From: Bacillota bacterium
Lineage (GTDB): Bacteria > Bacillota > UBA4882 > UBA8346
Assembly: GCA_023435565.1 (NCBI GenBank)
Contig: JAEYRN010000082.1
Location: 1-21,770 of the forward strand
Reading direction: 5' to 3'
Length of the DNA: 21,770 nt
In this document: one piece after another, positions 16,407-21,641 of the stretch
How the letters are laid out: each line of letters opens with the position of its first letter
Position numbering within the stretch: the first letter of the stretch is position 1
Translations under genes and position numbers: made by a program
The notes under the pieces: generated by a model
Told to the model about the DNA's origin: nothing
Seen by the model: only the letters and a program-made list of their open reading frames with translations
The model's database searches: none

Positions 16407-17180
16407 ATGCAACGCGTCGACGGCCGCCAGGCTGACCAACTAAGGGAAGTCAAAATCCACCGGAATTACATCATTCATGCCGAAGGATCGGTATTGATCG
16501 AGGTCGGTAACACCAAAGTTATTTGTACGGCTACGATTGAAGATAAAGTGCCGGTTTGGCTGAAAGGCCAGGGAGTAGGCTGGATCAGCGCCGAGTATGC
16601 GATGATTCCTAGGGCTACCCCTCAGCGTAATATTAGAGAATCTTCCAAAGGTAAGGTTGCCGGACGGACTCAAGAGATTCAACGCTTGGTCGGGCGTGCG
16701 CTCCGGGCGGTAGTAGACCTGGCATCTCTTGGAGAAAAGACAATTTGGATTGACTGCGATGTAATCCAGGCTGACGGAGGAACCAGGACGGCCGCTATTA
16801 CCGGTAGTTTTGTGGCCTTGGCTGATGCTATGAACAAGGTGATTCCAGCCGATAAAAAGTTGCCATTATACGATTTTTTGGCAGCAACAAGCGTCGGAAT
16901 CTATGAAGGCACTCAATTACTGGATCTGTGTTATGCCGAGGATTCACGAGTCTCGGTGGATATGAATCTAGTGATGACCGGCAGCGAAAAATTGGTTGAG
17001 GTGCAGGGAACAGCTGAGGGTAACCCATTTTCCTGGGATGAAATGTCGGGTTTAATGGCTTTGGCTAAGAAAGGTATTTTGGAGTTGATTGACATTCAAC
17101 GCGAAGCATTGGGAGGGACTTTAGCCGGACGGATCGGAGGGATCGGTGTTGTTAAAACTCGTCCTGGCGTCGACGAATAA
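16407..17180 (+). CDS. rph: Ribonuclease PH
   Basis: Phosphate-dependent 3'-to-5' exoribonuclease that trims tRNA 3' ends and helps degrade structured RNA. ATG 16407 has GGAGG nearby upstream. The 257-residue protein shows RVDGRQADQLR at the start, GWISAEYAMIPRATPQR, GRTQEIQRLVGRALRAVVDL (phosphate-binding Arg), DCDVIQADGGTRTA and SRVSVDMNLVMTG with the catalytic Asp. Length is normal. Its last 35 bases overlap the start of rdgB, a common Firmicutes pairing, so the two are probably translationally coupled. Confidence 0.95.
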   Translation: MQRVDGRQADQLREVKIHRNYIIHAEGSVLIEVGNTKVICTATIEDKVPVWLKGQGVGWISAEYAMIPRATPQRNIRESSKGKVAGRTQEIQRLVGRALRAVVDLASLGEKTIWIDCDVIQADGGTRTAAITGSFVALADAMNKVIPADKKLPLYDFLAATSVGIYEGTQLLDLCYAEDSRVSVDMNLVMTGSEKLVEVQGTAEGNPFSWDEMSGLMALAKKGILELIDIQREALGGTLAGRIGGIGVVKTRPGVDE

Positions 17181-17754
17181 GGGTAAAATCGCGGAATTTA
17201 GGGAACTTCTCGCGGATCTCCCTTTTGAACTGGCAAGTCTGGCAGATTATCAAGAGATTCCGAAAGTAGTCGAAGATGGCAGTACTTTCGCTGAAAATGC
17301 GTTTATCAAAGCGAGCGCCATCGCTAAATATACCGGAGAACTGACTCTGGCCGACGACTCCGGTTTGGAGGTAGATGCTTTAAACGGAGAGCCGGGCATT
17401 TATTCGGCCCGCTATGGTCAACCGGGTTGGAATGACCGGGAACGTTACCAATATTTACTTAATAAACTCCAAGGTGTGCCCTTTGAAAAAAGGACTGCCC
17501 GGTTTCGGTGTGCGGTGGCCCTTTATAATCCTCGTACGGGCAGGATCGACCAGAGCGATGGAACGGTTGAAGGGATTATTATCGATGAGACGAGAGGCGA
17601 TAATGGTTTCGGTTATGATCCGGTCTTTTTTATTCCCGAACTTGGTAAAACCATGGCGGAGCTTTCCGAGGAAGAAAAAAACAGCTTTAGTCACCGGGGC
17701 CGGGCGGTGGGAATAATGATACCTTGTTTAATGGGGTTAAAGTTTGAATTGTGA
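17146..17754 (+). CDS. rdgB: XTP/dITP pyrophosphatase (RdgB/HAM1 family)
   Basis: House-cleaning enzyme that hydrolyses dITP, XTP and ITP to monophosphates, keeping deaminated purines out of DNA and RNA. The frame starts inside rph: GGAGGG at 17136-17141 serves either GTG 17146 (4-base spacer) or TTG 17149 (7-base spacer, better), so the true start may be three bases later. The protein of about 202 residues has LVLASTNKGKIAEF, FAENAFIKA, LADDSGLEVDAL, GYDPVFF and FSHRGRA, the full set of family motifs. It is cotranscribed with rph and followed by a phosphoesterase gene about 105 bases on. Confidence 0.94.
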   Translation: MLLKLVLASTNKGKIAEFRELLADLPFELASLADYQEIPKVVEDGSTFAENAFIKASAIAKYTGELTLADDSGLEVDALNGEPGIYSARYGQPGWNDRERYQYLLNKLQGVPFEKRTARFRCAVALYNPRTGRIDQSDGTVEGIIIDETRGDNGFGYDPVFFIPELGKTMAELSEEEKNSFSHRGRAVGIMIPCLMGLKFEL

Positions 17755-17778
17755 AGAGTAAAGGGTGAAAAGGGTAAA
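17754..17778 (+). repeat. Purine-rich spacer repeat, copy 2
   Basis: AAGAGTAAAGGGTGAAAAGGG tract right after the rdgB stop, related to 18341-18370 and to the complement of 2411-2440. Its AAAAGGGTAA (17768-17777) can also pair with TTATCCTTTT (17792-17801), with one G.T, to form a weak hairpin that might end rdgB transcription. Confidence 0.4.
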
Positions 17779-17859
17779 CGTTTTAGTTGTCTTATCCTTT
17801 TAAGGTTTTCATTAATAGTATAGTATTTTATTTGAATACAATTATCATTTTGAGGAAAC

Positions 17860-18333
17860 ATGCGTATCGGAGTAGTAGGAGACATTCACGGGAATTTAGC
17901 CGGGTTGGAACAGGCGGTCAGGGCAATGGGGCCGATTGACAGATTACTTTTCACAGGCGACGGTTATCGTGAGATAGTAAGGTCTAAATGTTGTTCTTCA
18001 ATTCCGATCAAAGGAGTCGTCGGAAATTGCGACTTTTATTCGGAATACCCCGTGGAAGAGTTTTTTCAATTGGAAAATTATCAAGTGATGTTGACTCACG
18101 GCCATCGCTATGGTGTCAAACAAGGGCTGACCACGATAGGATTAGCCGGTCGGGAAAAAGGGGTTGGACTGGTTGTGTTTGGGCATACCCATCTTCCCTT
18201 AAATACCGAATGGGAAGGGATCAAGCTTTTTAACCCCGGAACCCTTTGTCCGGAACGGGCCTACCGGGGAGTGACATATGGGATTATCAAGATCGATCAA
18301 AACGGGCTGACTTTTTTACATGAACGCATTTAA
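17860..18333 (+). CDS. YfcE/MJ0936-family metallophosphoesterase
   Basis: Small calcineurin-like phosphodiesterase with a two-metal centre, 157 residues. GAGGA lies about five bases before ATG 17860. All five metal motifs are seen: GDIHGN (D8, H10), GDG with D34, GNCD, THGH and GHTH. The family hydrolyses model phosphodiesters; its natural substrate is not established. The position after rph-rdgB is a recurrent Firmicutes arrangement. It is slightly shorter than YfcE (about 180) but complete. Confidence 0.9.
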   Translation: MRIGVVGDIHGNLAGLEQAVRAMGPIDRLLFTGDGYREIVRSKCCSSIPIKGVVGNCDFYSEYPVEEFFQLENYQVMLTHGHRYGVKQGLTTIGLAGREKGVGLVVFGHTHLPLNTEWEGIKLFNPGTLCPERAYRGVTYGIIKIDQNGLTFLHERI

Positions 18334-18340
18334 ATGCAAG

Positions 18341-18370
18341 TTAAAAGGGAAAAGGGTAAAGGGTAAAAAA
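18341..18370 (+). repeat. Purine-rich spacer repeat, copy 3
   Basis: TTAAAAGGGAAAAGGGTAAA followed by GGGTAAAAAA between the phosphoesterase stop and the tRNA promoter. It is the clearest copy of the AAAAGGGTAAA-type element also found at 17754-17778 and, reversed, at 2411-2440. Confidence 0.45.
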
Positions 18371-18386
18371 ACAAGCTTGGCTTCCC

Positions 18387-18415
18387 TTGACGGGAATCTT
18401 TTTTTAAGGTATACT
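18387..18415 (+). promoter_or_regulatory. Strong sigma-A promoter of tRNA-Pro
   Basis: TTGACG at 18387-18392, a 17-base spacer, and TATACT at 18410-18415: near-consensus and ideally spaced. Transcription would start near 18422, about 12 bases before the mature tRNA. Confidence 0.8.
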
Positions 18416-18433
18416 ATTCTTTGTCACCTAAAT

Positions 18434-18510
18434 CGGGGCGTAGCGCAGTTTGGTAGCGCACCTGCCTTGGGCGCAGGGGGTCGTAGGTTCAAATCCTGTC
18501 GCCCCGACCA
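18434..18510 (+). tRNA. tRNA-Pro (anticodon UGG)
   Basis: A 77-base cloverleaf. The acceptor arm CGGGGCG pairs fully with CGCCCCG, the anticodon stem is CCTGC/GCAGG, and the loop CTTGGGC gives anticodon TGG, which reads proline CCA and, by wobble, other CCN codons. The T loop is TTCAAAT and ACCA is encoded at the 3' end. It has its own promoter and terminator. The AT-rich island begins directly downstream. Confidence 0.97.
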
Positions 18511-18523
18511 TTTAAAAAGATTG

Positions 18524-18560
18524 ATTCGACGGCACCTTTGACCGTCGAATTTTTATTTTT
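18524..18560 (+). terminator. Rho-independent terminator of tRNA-Pro
   Basis: ATTCGACGG at 18524-18532 pairs perfectly with CCGTCGAAT at 18542-18550, with a 9-base loop, followed by TTTTATTTTT. It sits 13 bases after the tRNA. Confidence 0.88.
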
Positions 18561-18587
18561 AGTCAAGAATACGGATACTTAACCTAT

Positions 18588-18674
18588 ATAAGATGAAAAA
18601 AGTTTTTTGAATAAGCAGTCACATCCCAAAAGCCGGTTATGAAAGGGTAATCTAATGAGTTTTTTTCATCTTAT
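18588..18674. repeat. 87-bp segment bounded by 14-bp inverted repeats
   Basis: ATAAGATGAAAAAA at 18588-18601 is the exact reverse complement of TTTTTTCATCTTAT at 18661-18674. The 59-base interior has no coding potential. It could be a remnant of a miniature inverted-repeat element or a cruciform-forming site. Confidence 0.45.
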
Positions 18675-18686
18675 GAATAATGGAAA

Positions 18687-18721
18687 ATATGTTGAAATAC
18701 AAAAAACTTATTTCAACATAT
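18687..18721. repeat. 13-bp perfect AT-rich hairpin
   Basis: ATATGTTGAAATA at 18687-18699 pairs with TATTTCAACATAT at 18709-18721, with a 9-base loop. No T tract follows, so it is unlikely to be an ordinary terminator. Confidence 0.45.
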
Positions 18722-18753
18722 ATATTATCAAAAAATAGCAAAAATGACAATTA

Positions 18754-18769
18754 TCATTATTTATAATGA
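18754..18769. promoter_or_regulatory. Operator-like palindrome
   Basis: TCATTAT-TT-ATAATGA is a perfect inverted repeat, flanked by direct copies of AATGACAAT at 18743-18751 and 18765-18773, spaced 22 bases (about two helix turns). The composition is loosely Fur-box-like, but the match is not good enough to name the regulator. Confidence 0.3.
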
Positions 18770-18923
18770 CAATCCTCATATTTACATAATACATTCATGG
18801 TTGTAAAATAAATTTAACAATAGCAATTATAGGTATTAACACTTATGGCATGAAATTTATGGCCGGATCATCGTCCGCTATCTATGGGCATATTGCCTGG
18901 CTAAATTAAAGCAATTAACTTTA

Positions 18924-19457
18924 ATGGCAGAGTTGGCACGAAAAAAATTATTACAATTGGCAATGATTTTCCTTACTATCCTGGTCTCATCCGCCGGTGC
19001 GCAGGAACTGTCGAAAAATGAGAAGATGCAGTGGATCAGAGAGCATTATTATGCAATTGAAAAAAATACTAAGAAATTAAAGCAGACCAATCATACCTTA
19101 AATGAAGTTGACTATTATTTGCATTATTCGGAAGGGCGGAATATAAAAAAAATTGAACTGTATGTTGATTTATCGGAAAGAACTTCTTACTATTTTCACA
19201 ATAATAAATTGTTTTTTGTCTTTAAAGAGAATGCCTGGAATAAAGTGATAGGTCCTAAAAAAACCTTTTCGGGAAGAAAGAATTTACGTCTATAACGATC
19301 AGATCATTGAGGCATTGATCAGGGAAACGATCAGGACACGTTTGATGGTATCCCTAATCAACCATATACAAAAATTTTGAATTATACCCGGGAAGAAACT
19401 GCTTTATTTCTAGAGTATGCCTATAATGCCTTGGATGCTTGCCGGAATGATTTATAA
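18924..19457 (+). pseudogene. Secreted protein gene broken by two compensating frameshifts
   Basis: The intact reading frame from ATG 18924 codes 123 residues (stop at 19293-19295): a signal peptide with a KK n-region and MIFLTILVSSAGAQ ending near residue 27, then a charged domain with YYLHYSEGRNIKK and LSERTSYYFHNNKLFF. Its last dozen residues look spurious. If one A is dropped from the A7 run at 19257-19263, the frame continues as KKPFREERIYVYNDQIIEALI. If one base is then added near 19322-19327, it returns to the original frame and runs on as NDQDTFDGIPNQPYTKILNY to FLEYAYNALDACRNDL with a stop at 19455-19457. The joined product, about 177 residues, looks like one coherent exported protein. 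I do not recognise the family. No good ribosome binding site precedes 18924. Confidence 0.6.
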
Positions 19458-19490
19458 TTTTAACCGGTGAAAATTGAAATAACCAAATTA

Positions 19491-19564
19491 GCCGCGGAGA
19501 CACAGAGACATGGAGGGGGGATTTGAATAATAAAATTTTCTCCGAGCCTCTGTGTCCCTGTGGC
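19491..19564. repeat. Imperfect palindromic intergenic repeat (GGAGACACAGAG type)
   Basis: GCCGCGGAGACACAGAG at 19491-19507 pairs with CTCTGTGTCCCTGTGGC at 19548-19564 with a few mismatches, and both arms continue inward with GGAG/CTCC. Closely similar CCACGGAGACACAGAG...CTCTGTGTCTCTGTGG palindromes occur as dispersed intergenic repeats in many unrelated bacteria, so this is probably a member of that class. Confidence 0.65.
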
Positions 19565-19619
19565 AAGAAATAAACTTGAAGAATCATGGTTATGCGAATT
19601 TGTTGGGAGGAAGTTGAAT

Positions 19620-20079
19620 ATGAATTTAGAAGTTTTAAAAAAATTAAAAAAGAAAACAATAGTAGGTGACATTTTTGTGTTTAAGCCAATGGGGTTTGAT
19701 TATTTTTTTTGGTAGAACTATCGCTACAGAAGCAAAAATTGGAGAATTCGAGGCAATCATAATATATTTGTATAATATACAATCAAAAGAAAAAAAAATA
19801 ATACCGAAGCTCGATAAGAATAAACTATTATTGCCACCTATAGCAACCAATTATCAGGCTTGGATAAATGGATACTTTGAAGTTATTGAAAATAGAGAAT
19901 TAAATCAAGATGAAGTTTATACGCCAATTTGTCTTTTCAATAAATATAAAAATATTTATCTAAATGAAAAAGGAGAGATTCTTGATAAGAAATATGAACC
20001 TGTAGGTTTATTTGCCTTGTCGGGGATAGAAGGAATAGATTTGAAAATATCACATAAATTAGGAATTACAAAATCATAA
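19620..20079 (+). pseudogene. Imm26-like immunity protein gene with a one-base frameshift
   Basis: GGGAGG lies nine bases before ATG 19620. The frame from there reads MNLEVLKKLKKKTIVGDIFV and stops at a TAG right after a T8 run (19703-19710). Dropping one T joins it to the long downstream frame as GFDYFFGRTIATEAKIGEFE, continuing with LLLPPIATNYQAWINGYFEV and EPVGLFALSG to a stop at 20079, about 152 residues. GDIF near the start followed by a YxFGRxI strand and an acidic C-terminal half fit Imm26, a polymorphic-toxin immunity family, though this is judged by eye. Without the join a short product could begin inside the second part (ATG 19666), but it has no binding site and loses the GDIF strand. 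Codon use is far more AT-rich than in the left part of the window. Confidence 0.65.
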
Positions 20080-20176
20080 AGCCCTCCCAAAACGGAAAGC
20101 TTTTTTGTTTTACCCCACCGCCATTCTCCAAATATCCTTTTAAATGTAATGTCAAATCCATAAAGGAGAAAGCCAA

Positions 20177-20402
20177 CTGAATGCTATAGATATTAAAAAT
20201 AGAATTGAATATTTATTATCTCAATATAAAAATGATTTTGTACAAATGAGGTTATATCTCATTATTTCAACTATAAATCTTTATCTTCTTATATAGAAAA
20301 CTGGGAATCCAATTGGGTGTGGATAAGGAAAGTGTTTTTGATCATGAGTTTTGGAAGAAACTAATAGAGTGGTTAAAATCAACTAATAATTATGAAAAAT
20401 AG
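20177..20402 (+). pseudogene. Decayed small gene, about 75 codons in three frames
   Basis: AAAGGAG at 20162-20168 is properly placed for a start at 20177, but that codon is CTG. The frame reads NAIDIKNRIEYLLSQYKNDF, then loses sense. A second frame gives SHYFNYKSLSSYIENWES, and a third gives QLGVDKESVFDHEFWKKLIE to a stop at 20400-20402, which overlaps the ribosome binding site of the next gene. Together they make one plausible acidic helical protein interrupted by two frameshifts. The family is not recognised; size, position and style match neighbouring immunity-like genes. Confidence 0.5.
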
Positions 20403-20412
20403 GAGAATAAAC

Positions 20413-20670
20413 ATGGATTTAGTTGATCAAATTGAAAAAATTAGCACAAGAGATGATTTTATTAGGTTTTTAAATTTGCTAATTGAAGACTATGAGAAAA
20501 ATAATGAAGAATGGGAAAATAATAATTTATCATTGTATTTGAAGGCATTAGCCAATTATACAAATAGTATTGATGCAAATTATATGCATAGAAAAATCAA
20601 TGAGGATGCTAATGTTGCAACTTGGCGGAGGTTTGCAGATATTCTTATGGGAGCTACTGTATATGAATAA
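20413..20670 (+). CDS. DUF7660-like small protein, probable immunity-type
   Basis: Start set at ATG 20413, with AGGAG seven bases upstream; an in-frame ATG at 20392 lies inside the end of the previous gene. The 85-residue protein is acidic and helical, with DDFIRFLNLLIEDYEKN, EEWENNNLSLYLKALANY and a C terminus FADILMGATVYE. The pattern of a DF-x-x-FL start, a WEN...YL-ALA centre and a final LxxAxxYE is one I associate with DUF7660, often found in arrays near Rhs and other polymorphic toxins. A molecular role has not been shown. The frame is intact, unlike its neighbours. A hairpin follows the stop directly. Confidence 0.72.
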   Translation: MDLVDQIEKISTRDDFIRFLNLLIEDYEKNNEEWENNNLSLYLKALANYTNSIDANYMHRKINEDANVATWRRFADILMGATVYE

Positions 20671-20692
20671 ATGCCGTTTATACCAACGGCAT
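20671..20692 (+). terminator. Hairpin after the DUF7660-like gene
   Basis: ATGCCGTT at 20671-20678 pairs perfectly with AACGGCAT at 20685-20692, with a 6-base loop. Only TTCCTG follows, so termination would be weak; it may instead protect the message end. Confidence 0.5.
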
Positions 20693-20718
20693 TTCCTGAA
20701 TAATGGAGGTAAAGATCT

Positions 20719-20802
20719 ATGAGTAATAATGACAAATATAAAGAGCTATTTGATTTCTTTGGTGCTTGGTTCCCTGATATGGATTATTCAAGGAGAGAAT
20801 AA
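20719..20802 (+). CDS. 27-residue ORF resembling the N terminus of a CdiI-type immunity protein
   Basis: GGAGGT lies eight bases before ATG 20719, one of the best sites in the region, and the frame ends 27 codons on, its stop adjoining the ATG of the next gene. The product includes YKELFDFFGAWFPDMDYS. The LxxFFGAYFPxxD pattern is what I recall from the opening of CDI-type immunity proteins of about 90 residues. It is therefore probably a truncated immunity gene left after recombination, or a coupling leader for the next gene. The evidence is thin because the piece is so short. Confidence 0.45.
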   Translation: MSNNDKYKELFDFFGAWFPDMDYSRRE

Positions 20803-21135
20803 ATGGAAAATAGAAAATGGCTTACAATGTGTTGGGAAGAAAAATTTGACGAACTTGAAAATGTAAAATTAAACGATAAGGATATATATGAAGGAATAAT
20901 GCTTATCAAACCTCCATTTGCTGATTTAACTTTATCTGATGGATTTTGGCAAAATTTAAACAACAGGTTTGAAAAGATGTTTGATATGTCAGAAGAAGAG
21001 GAAATTGAAGCGAGTATATTACCTTATATAATTAATGAAATAATGTTGTTTAGCAAAAACAGATATAATAAGAATGGGAATTATGAGATAAAAATTGGCA
21101 CTCAATTTCGCCCTGAAAAAAAGAGATTTTTGTAA
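20803..21135 (+). CDS. Hypothetical acidic protein, C terminus probably frameshifted
   Basis: AAGGAGA at 20790-20796 is well placed for ATG 20803, which follows the previous stop directly. The 110-residue frame starts MENRKWLTMCWEEKFDELEN, is strongly acidic (EEEEIE) and has no signal peptide or membrane segment. It ends abruptly after an A7 run at 21116-21122. Adding one A there gives KEIFVNMPYEEIREKIKKIC and onward, and adding one A to a second A7 run at 21208-21214 gives KKHYCDIVDNILSLPSN with a stop at 21260-21262. The extended product would have about 153 residues. I do not recognise the family. The setting among immunity-like genes suggests a similar role, but nothing in the sequence proves it. 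Confidence 0.6.
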   Translation: MENRKWLTMCWEEKFDELENVKLNDKDIYEGIMLIKPPFADLTLSDGFWQNLNNRFEKMFDMSEEEEIEASILPYIINEIMLFSKNRYNKNGNYEIKIGTQFRPEKKRFL

Positions 21136-21262
21136 ATATGCCGTATGAAGAGATAAGAGAGAAGATAAAAAAGATTTGTGACTTCTTATTAGATGCAGCT
21201 AAAAAGGAAAAAAACATTATTGTGATATTGTAGACAATATCTTAAGCCTTCCAAGTAATTGA

Positions 21263-21441
21263 GGGCTTTTATTACGGAGATACATATTCAGGGTGATAGA
21301 AGTGGGGAATGACTCACGTAGAGCGGGATGGCTTTACTCTTCTACGGGTAGTGCTAATTATCGTGAATAGTGTTGTATCAATCAGGAATCCATAAGATGT
21401 AGTTGGCGGAATGAAATACATTAAAAGGTAGGTGTAAGTTT
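21263..21441. other. Unassigned gap between the island genes
   Basis: About 180 bases with no recognised gene. One frame reads VGNDSRRAGWLYSSTGSANY, then a stop, then INQESIRCSWRNEIH. This may be a degraded coding fragment or chance; no ribosome binding site precedes it. AAGCC (21244) and GGCTT (21264) just before it could form a weak terminator for the preceding gene. The base composition is less AT-rich than its flanks. Confidence 0.3.
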
Positions 21442-21639
21442 ATGGAATTGCTTAGAAAAGATACCAATGATAAAATGACAATTGAATTAAAGAAAGATGA
21501 ATTGGGTATAATTTGTAATGCCTTAAATGAAATATGCAATGGTATTGATGTGTTTGAGTTTGAAACAAGAATCGGAGCTGCTTTTGACGAAGTAAAAGAT
21601 CTCTTGGAAAAAGCAACGGATATATATAAGGCGCAATAG
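21442..21639 (+). CDS. Small acidic protein (65 aa), immunity-array type
   Basis: AGGTAGGTG lies before ATG 21442 with a suitable spacer. The 65-residue protein contains LKKDELGIICNALNEICNGI followed by FEFETRIGAAFDEVKDLL. I have a clear impression of a small uncharacterised family with ELxxxNNALNEVCNGI and EFxTRxGxxxxEVxxLL, frequent beside Rhs/WapA toxins in Firmicutes. It would be two helices with a conserved NEICNG turn. Function is unknown. It abuts an IS21 transposase fragment two bases downstream, so the island seems to have been cut there. Confidence 0.65.
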   Translation: MELLRKDTNDKMTIELKKDELGIICNALNEICNGIDVFEFETRIGAAFDEVKDLLEKATDIYKAQ

Positions 21640-21641
21640 GA

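Larger units (their letters stand above)
18561..18923. other. AT-rich, inverted-repeat-dense junction after the tRNA
   Basis: No complete gene. The DNA becomes visibly AT-richer than the preceding 18 kb. It contains a 14-bp inverted repeat at 18588-18674, a 13-bp hairpin at 18687-18721 and an operator-like palindrome at 18754-18769. From 18840 a frame is open into the next ORF and reads HEIYGRIIVRYLWAYCLAK, which faintly resembles the C-terminal helix of an IS4-like transposase; that resemblance is weak. I see no copy of the tRNA 3' end here that would mark an attachment site. Confidence 0.45.

Noticed and set aside
16440..17028. Minus-strand ORFs inside rph
   Set aside because: Shadows of a fully conserved gene on the other strand.
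18320..18541. 73-codon ORF across the tRNA region
   Set aside because: It reads through the promoter and whole tRNA-Pro gene, which explain the sequence.
19354..19659. Minus-strand ORFs across the palindromic repeat
   Set aside because: They run through the inverted repeat and opposite the rebuilt plus-strand genes; no ribosome binding site or recognisable family.
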